Assembly (NCBI RefSeq): GCF_000379805.1
Contig: NZ_KB903544.1
Coordinates: forward strand, 96,069-155,798
DNA: 59,730 nt
Source: Lewinella cohaerens DSM 23179
GTDB taxonomy: Bacteria > Bacteroidota > Bacteroidia > Chitinophagales > Saprospiraceae
Direction of reading: 5' to 3'
Shown: in pieces, positions 7,254 through 15,600 of the stretch
Numbering within the stretch: the stretch's first letter is position 1
Layout of the letters: every line of letters begins with the position of its first letter
Position numbers and translations under genes: made by a program
Notes under the pieces: model-generated
The model's database searches: none
Told to the model about the DNA's origin: nothing
Seen by the model: the letters and a program-made list of their open reading frames with translations, nothing else

Positions 7254-8507
7254 TTATAATTGTTTCGTATCGAGGGTGTTAGACTGCTTATTTGGCCCGA
7301 AAAAGACGACGAATACCACCCAACCCAAGAGGATCAATCCGCTCCCGACCCAGATAGGCATTGAAGTGTTGATGGTGATGAGGTAGCCCCCGATGAGTGG
7401 TGGAATAAGCTGGCCTAGTGACTGCATCGACTGGTTGATCCCCAGAATTTCGCCTTGCTGATCTTCGTTGGCTTGCATGGAGATCGTCGCTGTCAGGTTA
7501 GGCGAAGTGATCCCCTGGGCCAATGCTACAAAAGGATTGAGGGCATACAGTAACAAGTCGTTATTGGGAATTAAAATCAGTATCAAGGAGGCACTGAGGC
7601 CCAGAATGGAATAGGTCAGGATTTGCTGCGGAGGGTAACGTTTGCTGAGCCTGGGAACAATAACTCCCTGAGTAATCGCTAGCCAGACGCCTACCCAGCC
7701 AAAGAGCAGGCCAATGCTTTTTTCGGAATACGCAAAATCCTGGATCAGGTAAACGGCAAAAAACTGCGTAAAAAAGGTGAAGCCCAATGATAAAAGCAGC
7801 ACTACGGTGAAAATACGCCGCAGGTTGGGACTGCCAAACGAAAGCGCCAGGTTGCGGAAACCGGTGAGTAGATTAATTTTTGTTTCCCGCCGTTTTTTGA
7901 GTGTCTCAGGAAAGGCGACGATCACAAAGATGACGTTGAGTAAGGTGAGAACCGCCGTAAACCAAAAAGGTGTGGCGGCAGAAAACCAGGAAACGACGGT
8001 GTCGTCCGCTAAGATTCCACCGATAGTAGGGCCCAGGATAAAACCCAAACCGAAAGCCATGCCTACTAATCCAAAGTTCTTGGCCTTGCTGCTGTTGTCG
8101 CTTAAATCTGCGATACTGGATAGGATGACCGCAATATTTCCTCCGGTAAAACCGGGAAGCATCCGCGAGAAAAAGAGCAAAGGCAGGTTTTGCCAATAAA
8201 TGGCCAGTGCCAGTAGGATGTACCCAATCATGGTTCCTGTTTGGGAAACCAACAAGACGGGTTTTCGCCCATAGCGATCGGATAAACTCCCGAGCATTGG
8301 CGCACCAAAGAATTGTAAAAGCGGGAAAACCGCGAGTAGTGCCCCGTATAACAACGAGCGTTGGTCGGCACTAAAAGTGGTGGAAATAATGCTCGTTTCG
8401 GGATCGAAAAATAAAGCAGGTAATACCGGGATAATGATCCCTACACCCAACATGTCGATAAACACCGTCAAAAAAATGGTAACCAACGGTGAGCGGTTAT
8501 TCTTCAT
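7254..8507 (-). CDS. MFS exporter, DHA1 (tetracycline/multidrug) type
   Basis: An inner-membrane antiporter of about 417 residues with twelve hydrophobic helices. The N-terminal FIDMLGVGIIIPVLPALF is characteristic of TetA-like DHA1 transporters. Motif A is GSLSDRYGRKPVLL between helices 2 and 3. The GLGFILGPTIGGIL segment in helix 5 is motif C, diagnostic of drug:H+ antiporters. The gene is 43 bases downstream of the HGSNAT/YeiB-like gene on the same strand, so the two are probably cotranscribed. The substrate is unknown; resistance cannot be inferred from sequence. Confidence 0.87.
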   Translation of the reverse strand: MKNNRSPLVTIFLTVFIDMLGVGIIIPVLPALFFDPETSIISTTFSADQRSLLYGALLAVFPLLQFFGAPMLGSLSDRYGRKPVLLVSQTGTMIGYILLALAIYWQNLPLLFFSRMLPGFTGGNIAVILSSIADLSDNSSKAKNFGLVGMAFGLGFILGPTIGGILADDTVVSWFSAATPFWFTAVLTLLNVIFVIVAFPETLKKRRETKINLLTGFRNLALSFGSPNLRRIFTVVLLLSLGFTFFTQFFAVYLIQDFAYSEKSIGLLFGWVGVWLAITQGVIVPRLSKRYPPQQILTYSILGLSASLILILIPNNDLLLYALNPFVALAQGITSPNLTATISMQANEDQQGEILGINQSMQSLGQLIPPLIGGYLITINTSMPIWVGSGLILLGWVVFVVFFGPNKQSNTLDTKQL

Positions 8508-8550
8508 GTAAAATTCGCTGTATTTTGTCTGGAGGTGGCGTTGTTAGGTT

Positions 8551-9825
8551 CTACTCTTTCGTTTTCCCTGCCAGTACTTTCACTAAGGGGAGCAACCAGC
8601 TGGGGCTGGTTTCCAGGCGGTCTTCCCAGCGTTCCGCCATTTGCTCACGGAGCCTTGGCCAGTCTCTTTTGAACCAAACTAGCGCCAGGCGATACTGTCG
8701 GGTGATCCAGCCAGGGATTTGTTCGTATACAAAATGGCGGATGACTTCAATGTGCTGGATGAATTTGATATGCGCATAGACGAAAACAGCAGCACCTACG
8801 ATACAGGTTAATGGATCAAGGCTGCGGTAGCCTACTATTTGCGAGATACCTATTCCCAGCCACGTTCCATAAAGAATAACGTAGTGGGCGCCATAGATGG
8901 TCAAGGTTTCGCTCCCTATTTTAGTTATCAAACGAGGGATAGTGCCGATCCTTGGGATGGCCCACATGAACAGTGACATGACAATAAATACGTGACCTAA
9001 TCGCCAGAACAGATAGTTGTTGTTAAATAACACTGGTAGATAATGCCAGCCGGTAAGCTCGTAGAGGTTTACCAACATTTGCCATGACCCCAGTGTGAGC
9101 GTAATACCAAACGCCATGAGTAAGGCGGGAAACCAGTGCGTAAACGCCCACTGTGATTTTTTGCTCAAAGCATATCCCAGTGCGCCGCCAAAAAAGGCAA
9201 AGCCCAGCCAGGGGACCATCGTGAAGTTGGAACCCAAGTCTCTGGTAAAGTAATGAGCAAATACGATAGGTAAATGATCCCAGGTGTTTTCTGTAAAGAA
9301 AGGATCAATAAAGAAAGTAACCGTCCCAAAGGCAATCATCCAAGTCGCTAATGAACCCCCAAATAGTTCGCGTATGCCACATACCGCAATCAGGGCGATC
9401 AAGGCCAAACCAATGATGTGTAGCACATCTACCGCAAAAATCCAGGTGCTGAAGTAGCCAAAAAGAAGGCCAGGGAAGTTTACCTTGAGTAGGTAGCCGA
9501 TGCCCAACAGGAATAGGCCCCGTCGTAATCCTTTTTTTACCCTTTTGTTTTCTTTTAGCGGTCGACCGTCTTTTAAAAGAAGGTAGGTAAACACCAAGCC
9601 TGTAACGGTGAAGAAAATAGGGGCAGTCATTCCACGCATAAACGACCACAAGGTAAACAGCATAGAATCTGCACTCCGGTAAGACTCTGCTAATAGCGTA
9701 TCCACAAAGTGGCCTTGCAGCATCATCAGGATGGCATAGGCTCGCAAGACATCGATAAAGACAATCCTGCTTTTGTTAAGCGGTGTTGTTGGCAGGTGCT
9801 CCAATGGCAAAAGTGAATTATTCAA
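8551..9825 (-). CDS. HGSNAT/YeiB-like membrane protein (DUF1624 / acyltransferase-type)
   Basis: About 424 residues with ten or more hydrophobic segments. The N-terminal RIVFIDVLRAYAILMMLQGH is the signature of the heparan-alpha-glucosaminide N-acetyltransferase catalytic-domain family (DUF1624), related to acyltransferase-3 and YeiB proteins. Conserved features are the Arg-Asp pair before helix 1, the following HF, and a later histidine in MVPWLGFAFFGG-YIYGAHY-type context. The tail after the last helix is basic and cytoplasmic (WFKRDWPRLREQMAERW). Such proteins move acetyl groups onto sugars across the membrane; the acceptor here is unknown. It is first in a two-gene unit with the MFS exporter. 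Confidence 0.78.
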   Translation of the reverse strand: MNNSLLPLEHLPTTPLNKSRIVFIDVLRAYAILMMLQGHFVDTLLAESYRSADSMLFTLWSFMRGMTAPIFFTVTGLVFTYLLLKDGRPLKENKRVKKGLRRGLFLLGIGYLLKVNFPGLLFGYFSTWIFAVDVLHIIGLALIALIAVCGIRELFGGSLATWMIAFGTVTFFIDPFFTENTWDHLPIVFAHYFTRDLGSNFTMVPWLGFAFFGGALGYALSKKSQWAFTHWFPALLMAFGITLTLGSWQMLVNLYELTGWHYLPVLFNNNYLFWRLGHVFIVMSLFMWAIPRIGTIPRLITKIGSETLTIYGAHYVILYGTWLGIGISQIVGYRSLDPLTCIVGAAVFVYAHIKFIQHIEVIRHFVYEQIPGWITRQYRLALVWFKRDWPRLREQMAERWEDRLETSPSWLLPLVKVLAGKTKE

Positions 9826-10105
9826 TTAAACAAATAGTGTCTCTTTTGTTTAAAATAGAGACTCAAGCGTTTGTGATGAAAAATATTGAATAGTAAGTAA
9901 CGTGTACGGGGTGTGTGGGGATTAACAACTGCAAAGTTACGGGAAAATTTTATTTGGCGCTGCTAATTTTTTGATTTTCAGTAGCTATGTGCCGAAAGCC
10001 GGAAAGATTATTACTGTTTTTTACACGCTGCAGCCTGTTTCATTTAGAAGTAAACACCTATTGGGGAATTTCATTTGGTGAAAAGCAAAATTCGCCAATA
10101 AGTAC
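9826..10105. other. Intergenic region upstream of the HGSNAT/YeiB-like gene
   Basis: No convincing gene. A short + strand frame (9987-10223) overlaps the small - strand gene and its terminator and shows no domain. A TAACTTTG box for the - strand at 9932-9939 is the only regulatory signal I can see. Confidence 0.5.
9932..9939 (-). promoter_or_regulatory. Candidate -7 box (TAACTTTG)
   Basis: An exact match to the Bacteroidota -7 consensus TAnnTTTG on the - strand, about 107 bases upstream of the HGSNAT/YeiB-like start codon. No TTG is found 19-21 bases upstream, so support is partial. Confidence 0.35.
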
Positions 10106-10143
10106 AAAAAAAGCAGAGATCAGGATGATGTTCCTGATCTCTG
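10106..10143 (-). terminator. Intrinsic terminator of the small 96-residue gene
   Basis: A perfect 12-bp stem, CAGAGATCAGGA (10114-10125) with TCCTGATCTCTG (10132-10143), and loop TGATGT. On the - strand it is followed by seven T (the A-run at 10106-10112). This is a textbook rho-independent terminator 25 bases after the stop of the gene at 10168-10458. Confidence 0.88.
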
Positions 10144-10167
10144 TAAGTTCCTTTGTGTTTGACTACT

Positions 10168-10458
10168 CTAAGGATAGTTACTTGTATTCTCTGCAAGCGT
10201 ATTGCCATCTTGTTGGACGGTAACTTTTATCTGGGCCTCACCGGCTTTACGGACAAAGAGGCCGGTGTTGGTAGTTCGAGTGCCTCCAGGAGCTTGTTCT
10301 AAAGGCAAGAGCTGAACAGTAACTTCTCGGGTGGCACTACCCTCTGGTAAGGTAATGCTGGTCACGGCGAGGAAATAACCTTTTGGCACATCGGTGACGG
10401 TAATATCATCATCATAATTGTTCTCGTTGACGTGGTTGATTTGCTGAGAAACGTTCAT
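10168..10458 (-). CDS. Small hypothetical protein (96 residues), divergent from the MoxR locus
   Basis: The start MNVSQQINHVNENNYDDDIT is acidic and polar. The rest alternates short hydrophobic and charged stretches (GYFLAVTSITLPEG, REVTVQLLPLEQ, AQIKVTVQQDGNT) typical of a small beta-sandwich. There is no signal peptide or membrane helix. It has its own strong terminator, which supports expression. It is divergently transcribed from the EAD-moxR-vWA genes with 160 bases between the starts, so shared regulation is possible but unproven. I do not recognise the family. Confidence 0.6.
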   Translation of the reverse strand: MNVSQQINHVNENNYDDDITVTDVPKGYFLAVTSITLPEGSATREVTVQLLPLEQAPGGTRTTNTGLFVRKAGEAQIKVTVQQDGNTLAENTSNYP

Positions 10459-10562
10459 AAATATGGGTTTAAAAAAATGAATAATTCTTAAATATAGTGA
10501 TAGCTAAAGCCGTTTGCAAAAAAGCTAAATGAAAAACAGCGCTTGGCAGCCCTTAATCAGAG

Positions 10563-10594
10563 TTGTTATGAAAAAATGTAAAATCGTATCTTGA
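10563..10594 (+). promoter_or_regulatory. Candidate promoter of the EAD-moxR-vWA operon
   Basis: TTG (10563-10565), 21 bases, then TATCTTGA (10587-10594). The spacing fits Bacteroidota promoters, but the -7 box differs from TAnnTTTG at its last two positions. Transcription would begin near 10600, just before the EAD gene start at 10619. Confidence 0.35.
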
Positions 10595-10618
10595 GCCTTC
10601 TGGTATCCTTAATTAACT

Positions 10619-11710
10619 ATGCAAGCACTCCAACAAGTCGGTCAATTACTGGTGGAAAGCAAACCACTGCCGGCGCTGGAACAACTCCTTGCCTGGGCAA
10701 GAGAACAGCTGCCGGAGATGGTTAATGACATCGAACTACAGATGTCGAGGGTAAATCTCGTTGTCCAGAATTTCCAGCAAGGCCTTATGACCATGTCTGA
10801 CTACCAGACGAACCTTCTTCAGATCAATAGCGGTATTCTCTATCTACTAGAGGAGTGTAAGAAGAGTGTCGGAACTAGTACTACTGATGCCGGAGGAGCG
10901 GCCCTGCACGAGTACCATGCCTATACTTGCGACCGAGTAGCCCATAGCGATACCTTTCGTCAGTTGTTTGGTGAGCAAAAACAGCCCGTGCAGTTTTATT
11001 TTCTTTATGGAGGTGATTTGCAATCTCATGAAGGGCTTTTTCGGCGTATTTCCTACGACCTGGAAGGGCGATTGCAGGATTATCTCAACCCGGAATTAAA
11101 AACCAATATTCAGTCGCTACAGCTAGAGATGACGTTTGAGTTCAGTCGTCAACTGGAGCACTATAAGCAAAATATTCTGCGGAGTTTTTTCTCTATGCTG
11201 GGCCTGCCTCCCAACGAGCATGAGCCATTGCTGGAGAAAGACCTGACGTATGCCCTAGAGCGTAGTCCGCGCCTGCAAAACCTGAAGCCAACAGATTATG
11301 TGTGTGTATTTTTGCACATTAGTCAATATGACTGGGACCCCGACCTCACCCCTGCTGCTGCGCGCTGGTTTATCAAAGAGTTCTGCCAGGAAGGAAAAGT
11401 CAATACTTCCGTAGCGATCCTCTTTTTTCTTGCCATCGAATATGACGAAGAAGATGCCGACTTGAAGTCTGAGGTTGTCGCGGCACTGGAAATGGCCGAA
11501 CGGCTACAGCCATTACCTGAGTTAGATATGGTTGCCCAGCGCGATATTGGTCGCTGGCTAGAACACTATAAGCAAGTTTCACCGAATTCCCGTACCCGAA
11601 AGGAATTGATGAAAACCGTTTTTGGCAATAGCCGAGAGCACTATATGGAAGACGTAGAACTGGAATTGAAAAAGATCATTGATCAGTATAATAATAACAT
11701 CGTGCAATGA
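10619..11710 (+). CDS. EAD11-like plus iSTAND-like adaptor protein of a MoxR-vWA conflict system
   Basis: 363 residues. Residues about 5-80 (LLVESKPLPALEQLLAWA, NDIELQMSRVN, GLMTMSDYQTNLLQINSGIL) match the helical pattern of effector-associated domain 11, a death-domain-like adaptor that recruits effectors carrying the same domain. Residues about 97-275, beginning YHAYTCDRVAHSDTFRQLF and QFYFLYGGDLQSHEGLFRRI, match the iSTAND region: an NTPase-like fold whose P-loop position (YGGDLQSHEGL) lacks the Gly-Lys-Ser/Thr motif, so no nucleotide hydrolysis is expected. The C-terminal ~85 residues are helical and charged. The stop overlaps the moxR start by four bases (ATGA), which implies translational coupling. 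Family assignment is from pattern memory: the EAD call is fairly firm, the iSTAND call moderate. Predicted cytoplasmic. Confidence 0.75.
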   Translation: MQALQQVGQLLVESKPLPALEQLLAWAREQLPEMVNDIELQMSRVNLVVQNFQQGLMTMSDYQTNLLQINSGILYLLEECKKSVGTSTTDAGGAALHEYHAYTCDRVAHSDTFRQLFGEQKQPVQFYFLYGGDLQSHEGLFRRISYDLEGRLQDYLNPELKTNIQSLQLEMTFEFSRQLEHYKQNILRSFFSMLGLPPNEHEPLLEKDLTYALERSPRLQNLKPTDYVCVFLHISQYDWDPDLTPAAARWFIKEFCQEGKVNTSVAILFFLAIEYDEEDADLKSEVVAALEMAERLQPLPELDMVAQRDIGRWLEHYKQVSPNSRTRKELMKTVFGNSREHYMEDVELELKKIIDQYNNNIVQ

Positions 11711-12645
11711 GCATTCGCATTCATACCTCCGCGGCCAGCCAACCTTCGGCCGAAAAATACATCATGAGTGATGCCCTGCGCAACGCCGTAGAAGTAGCTA
11801 TCGCGCTGGAACAGCCACTGCTGCTTACCGGCGAGCCGGGCACGGGCAAAACGCGCCTGGCTTTTAAAGTCGCTGCTGATCTGGCCAGCCAGAAGAGTGA
11901 TTTTAGCTTTGTAGAGAAGCCGCTTATATTTAATACCAAGACGACTTCCACTGCTCGTGATCTTTTTTACACTTATGATGCCTTGGCTCATTTTCAGGCG
12001 GCCAACATTGATAAAAAAGGCGGTATCAACACTTCCGAGTTTATCGAACTTCAGGCACTGGGCCGCGCGATAGCGCTCACTAACCCAGAGGGACAAGCCG
12101 ACGGCCGTTTTCGTGCTGATTTGGGTGATGAGGCCCGCAGTAGTGTCGTGCTGATCGACGAAATAGACAAAGCACCGCGTGATTTCCCCAACGATATCCT
12201 GGCGGAAATCGAGCGGTATGAGTTTCAAATCAAAGAGCAAGATAATTATTCGGTTCGCCGCGCTGGTAATCAGCGAGTAGTGGTGATCATGACGAGTAAC
12301 TCCGAGAAAAACCTGCCGGATGCTTTTCTGCGGCGCTGTGTTTTCTACCATATCCCTTTTCCTGACCAGGCAACGTTGCTGGCTATCGCCAAAACCCAAT
12401 TGGGCGAAGCCACCAAATTTACGGATGATCTACTCAAAAGTTTGATCGAGAAATTCCGTCAGGTGCGTCAGCAAGCTGTTCGTAAGCCACCGGCTACAGC
12501 CGAACTCGTAGCTTGGTTACGTATTTTGGAGATGCGTGATATTATGAGTAAACCCTCCGGCGAACAGAATGAATTCCTTCGCGATCACCTTTCTGTTTTG
12601 GTAAAAACCAAAGAAGACCTAGATGCCATGCAGGGCATCTTTTAG
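11707..12645 (+). CDS. MoxR-family AAA+ ATPase
   Basis: 312 residues, cytoplasmic. Walker A is GEPGTGKT (residues 42-49), Walker B is VVLIDEID (147-154), sensor 1 is in IMTSNSEKNLPD (Asn 198) and the arginine fingers lie at AFLRRC (209-210). The lid helices follow (QAVRKPPATAELVAWLRILE). MoxR ATPases act as chaperone-like remodellers of a partner protein with a von Willebrand A (vWA) domain; the next gene, six bases downstream, supplies a CoxE/vWA-like partner. An acidic and glycine-rich insert (residues about 100-140, DKKGGINTSEF to DGRFRADLGDEA) is longer than in housekeeping MoxR proteins and is common in the conflict-system branch (inference). Confidence 0.92.
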   Translation: MSIRIHTSAASQPSAEKYIMSDALRNAVEVAIALEQPLLLTGEPGTGKTRLAFKVAADLASQKSDFSFVEKPLIFNTKTTSTARDLFYTYDALAHFQAANIDKKGGINTSEFIELQALGRAIALTNPEGQADGRFRADLGDEARSSVVLIDEIDKAPRDFPNDILAEIERYEFQIKEQDNYSVRRAGNQRVVVIMTSNSEKNLPDAFLRRCVFYHIPFPDQATLLAIAKTQLGEATKFTDDLLKSLIEKFRQVRQQAVRKPPATAELVAWLRILEMRDIMSKPSGEQNEFLRDHLSVLVKTKEDLDAMQGIF

Positions 12646-12651
12646 AGTTTA

Positions 12652-15600
12652 ATGGCCGACCTCAAAGCGCATATTGATACCTTTCCGCTGGAACACCTCT
12701 TCCAGCGTCTGACTCTGGCGGGTTTTCGCCTGAGTCCGGGTGATCGTCTGCGTGCATTACGCGTATTGGGCGGCCCTGGCAAAGCTTACCTCCGTAAACC
12801 AGAACAACTTAAAGCTTTACTTGCTCCCGTTTTGGTGCGTAGCGAAGCAGAGCAATTGAAGTTTTACGAAATTTTCGATCAATACTATCGAGAAGTTTCC
12901 GAACCACTGGAACTAGAGGAAATACCTGTTCGCGAAAATGATTGGTGGCGTTGGTTGCTGATCCTTCCACTTTTGGGAGGGCTTTGGTATGCTTATTACG
13001 CGCTCACCCAGCATGAAAACCGCTCAGAGAAGTTGTCTGTTTACATCGATGGGCCTGGTTTTGGCGCAGCAGGGGATACGGTGTTGTTGAAAAATTTGAG
13101 TCGCTATTCTGGCGATAGTAGTACGTTGCGTTGGCGGTGGAGTTACGTGAATCTAGCTACTCAGCAAGAAGAAGTTTTTGATACCAATCAGTTTGATTGG
13201 CCGCTGATCGTGCCCCCATTGGACAGTGGTTCTTATCTCCGGGAAATCCGCCTTGATGTTTATCATCCAGCAGAAGATACGCTTTACCAAGCCACTTTGC
13301 CTTTCACGGTTCTATGCCCGGAGGCACCTACTGTTACGGGCATTTCAGGGCCACAGCAGTTGGAAGTTGGCCAACAAGTCGATTTTCGCGCTCTTTTTGA
13401 GGAAGGAGAGGAGTATATTGCCAATGCCACTACCGACAACGAGCGGCTTATTGGACCAGCATTAAACTGGGTGTTTACCTGGGAGTTTGGTGATGGTACC
13501 CAGGAAGAAGGTACTTATGCGATGCAACATGAGTATGCCCAGAATGGACAATACCGAGTGCGCCTGACGGTGAGAGATACAACAGCGAAGGGCTTTTGTG
13601 TTACCAGCCAAACACTAGAGGTAAAAGTGGGGAAAGATCAGGCGTTTTTACCTCTGTTTGAATTGCATAAAGACAAGTTGTCGGTGCTGGCGACTTGGGG
13701 CTGGGGTTTCTATGTTGTACTGGCTTTATTGGGCATCAGTCTGCTTTATTATTGGCTGCGTTGGTTGGTTCGTCGCAAGAAGCCACTTACGCCGAAACAG
13801 CAGGAAGATGCTCGCGACGAGGCCTTTTCGGCACGTTTCGCTCACAGCGATAAAGCTCCTTATTTTATTCCTTTACGGAATCAATCTTCTACAATTACGT
13901 TCTCGCCAGTGCTGTTACGTTTGGCGGACGCGCTGCGCTTAAGGCAGGAAGGTTTACGTAAGGAGATTGATGTGTCTAAAACCTTGCAAGCGACGATTGA
14001 TCGTGGAGGTTTTCCGGAGGTGCGCTTCCGTTTTGCGACCCAGCCGAGTGAATATTTGTGCCTGATTGATGAGCAAAGCAGGGCCAGCCACCTGGGGGAG
14101 TTGTTCAAATACCTGGCACATAACCTGAGTGCACAAGATGTACACCTTGAGGTTTATTATTATCGTAAACATCTCAGCCAGTTTTGGAATGCTTATTTCC
14201 CGAAAGGGCGAGCATTAGACCAGTTGCAACGAGCTTATCCCAATCATCGTTTGTTGGTGTTTGGTGATTTGCACGAGTTGGTCGATCCTCATGCGCCAAA
14301 TCAGCCTCGTCTAAGGCTAGCAGCAGCAAGTGTATTACGACAATGGCCGCTACGCTTATTGCTTACGCCTGTACCACCCGTGAGCTGGAGCTATCGCGAA
14401 AAACTATTGGCGCGTGTCCTGAACGTATTTCCAGCAGATGAAGAGGGCTTGTCAGCAGCAGCCTTGCACATCGAAAATGAAGAAGAGCTACTGCCCAATG
14501 GTTCCGCTTTTGACCGTTGGCAAAACCGGCAGAAGGATCAGCGCAAAGATGCAGATACAGAACATCGTAATTGGCGACGCTGGCGTTTTATCAAAGCATA
14601 TCTCGGTGCTTATGATGATGAGCTGGTAAGGTGGTTCAAAGCTTTGGCGGTATTCCCGATTCCTAGCTGGGAGATGACCATTGCCATTGGTAAGGCTTTA
14701 GGTATTGATGTTACCTACGATAAGCTGTTGCAATTGGCCCGTATTCCTGTGCTGCAAAGTGATCGCTTCGATGAACGATTACGCAGAGAGTTGATGAAGG
14801 AGTTGGACGAAGCCGATGAGCAGCGTGCCCGTGCAGCAGTACAAGCGGAGTTGGCGGCGGTAAAAACCATCAGCGAAGGGTCTCATGCGCATCGAGACTT
14901 AGAGACCGCGCTGGCGATTCAGGATTTCGCCCTTGCGCCTGACGACGACGATCACCGCGAAACCCTGCGCTTCTTGCTGCGACGCAATTTACTCACGCCC
15001 GCGCAGGAGGCTGATCTGGACCGGGTAGCGAAACGAGAAACAGAAGCTGCTCAACAGCCAATGAGTAAAGTAGCGACTAAAATTGCGCCACAGGCTAAGT
15101 CGGTTCGGGATTGGCTGGAAGAAGATGTTGATTATGAACTAGATGCGCCCACTCCTGAGGAGCCAGCAGATCGTAAAGATTTGAAACGTGCCTTGTGGCT
15201 CACCGCAGCGTACGTGGTGCTATTGTTGTTGGGGTGGAAATTCGGTGCTACGGATACCCTTTATCAGCTGGCTTTCGCCGAAAGGCCGGAACAACGTAAC
15301 GAAAGGCCAGGAAAACCCTTGCGTAATTACATCCTGGTCAAAGAAACGGCGGTCATTGATAGTGCGATTATTTACAATAACCAAGGCGTTGAGCAGGCAC
15401 AGATTGGAGAAGGTAGAGATACGCTTGCAGCAACCTATTTTGAGCAAGCGCTAGACGCTGCAAATAACCTCATTCACGGCAATGGAGAGACGTTTAATGG
15501 CCAAACAGTGTCTTATTCTCTTGCCAATGCAAATTTAGGGCGCTTGTATTTCAATGCCGCCGCCGCCAACCTGAATGCCTATTTACAGGATAGTTTAGGG

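Noticed and set aside
9987-10223. 78-residue + strand frame
   Set aside because: It overlaps the terminator and 3' end of the small - strand gene and has no recognisable features.
11683-12399. 238-residue - strand frame opposite moxR
   Set aside because: The + strand frame is a clear AAA+ ATPase with all motifs, so the antisense frame is a by-product of its codon usage.
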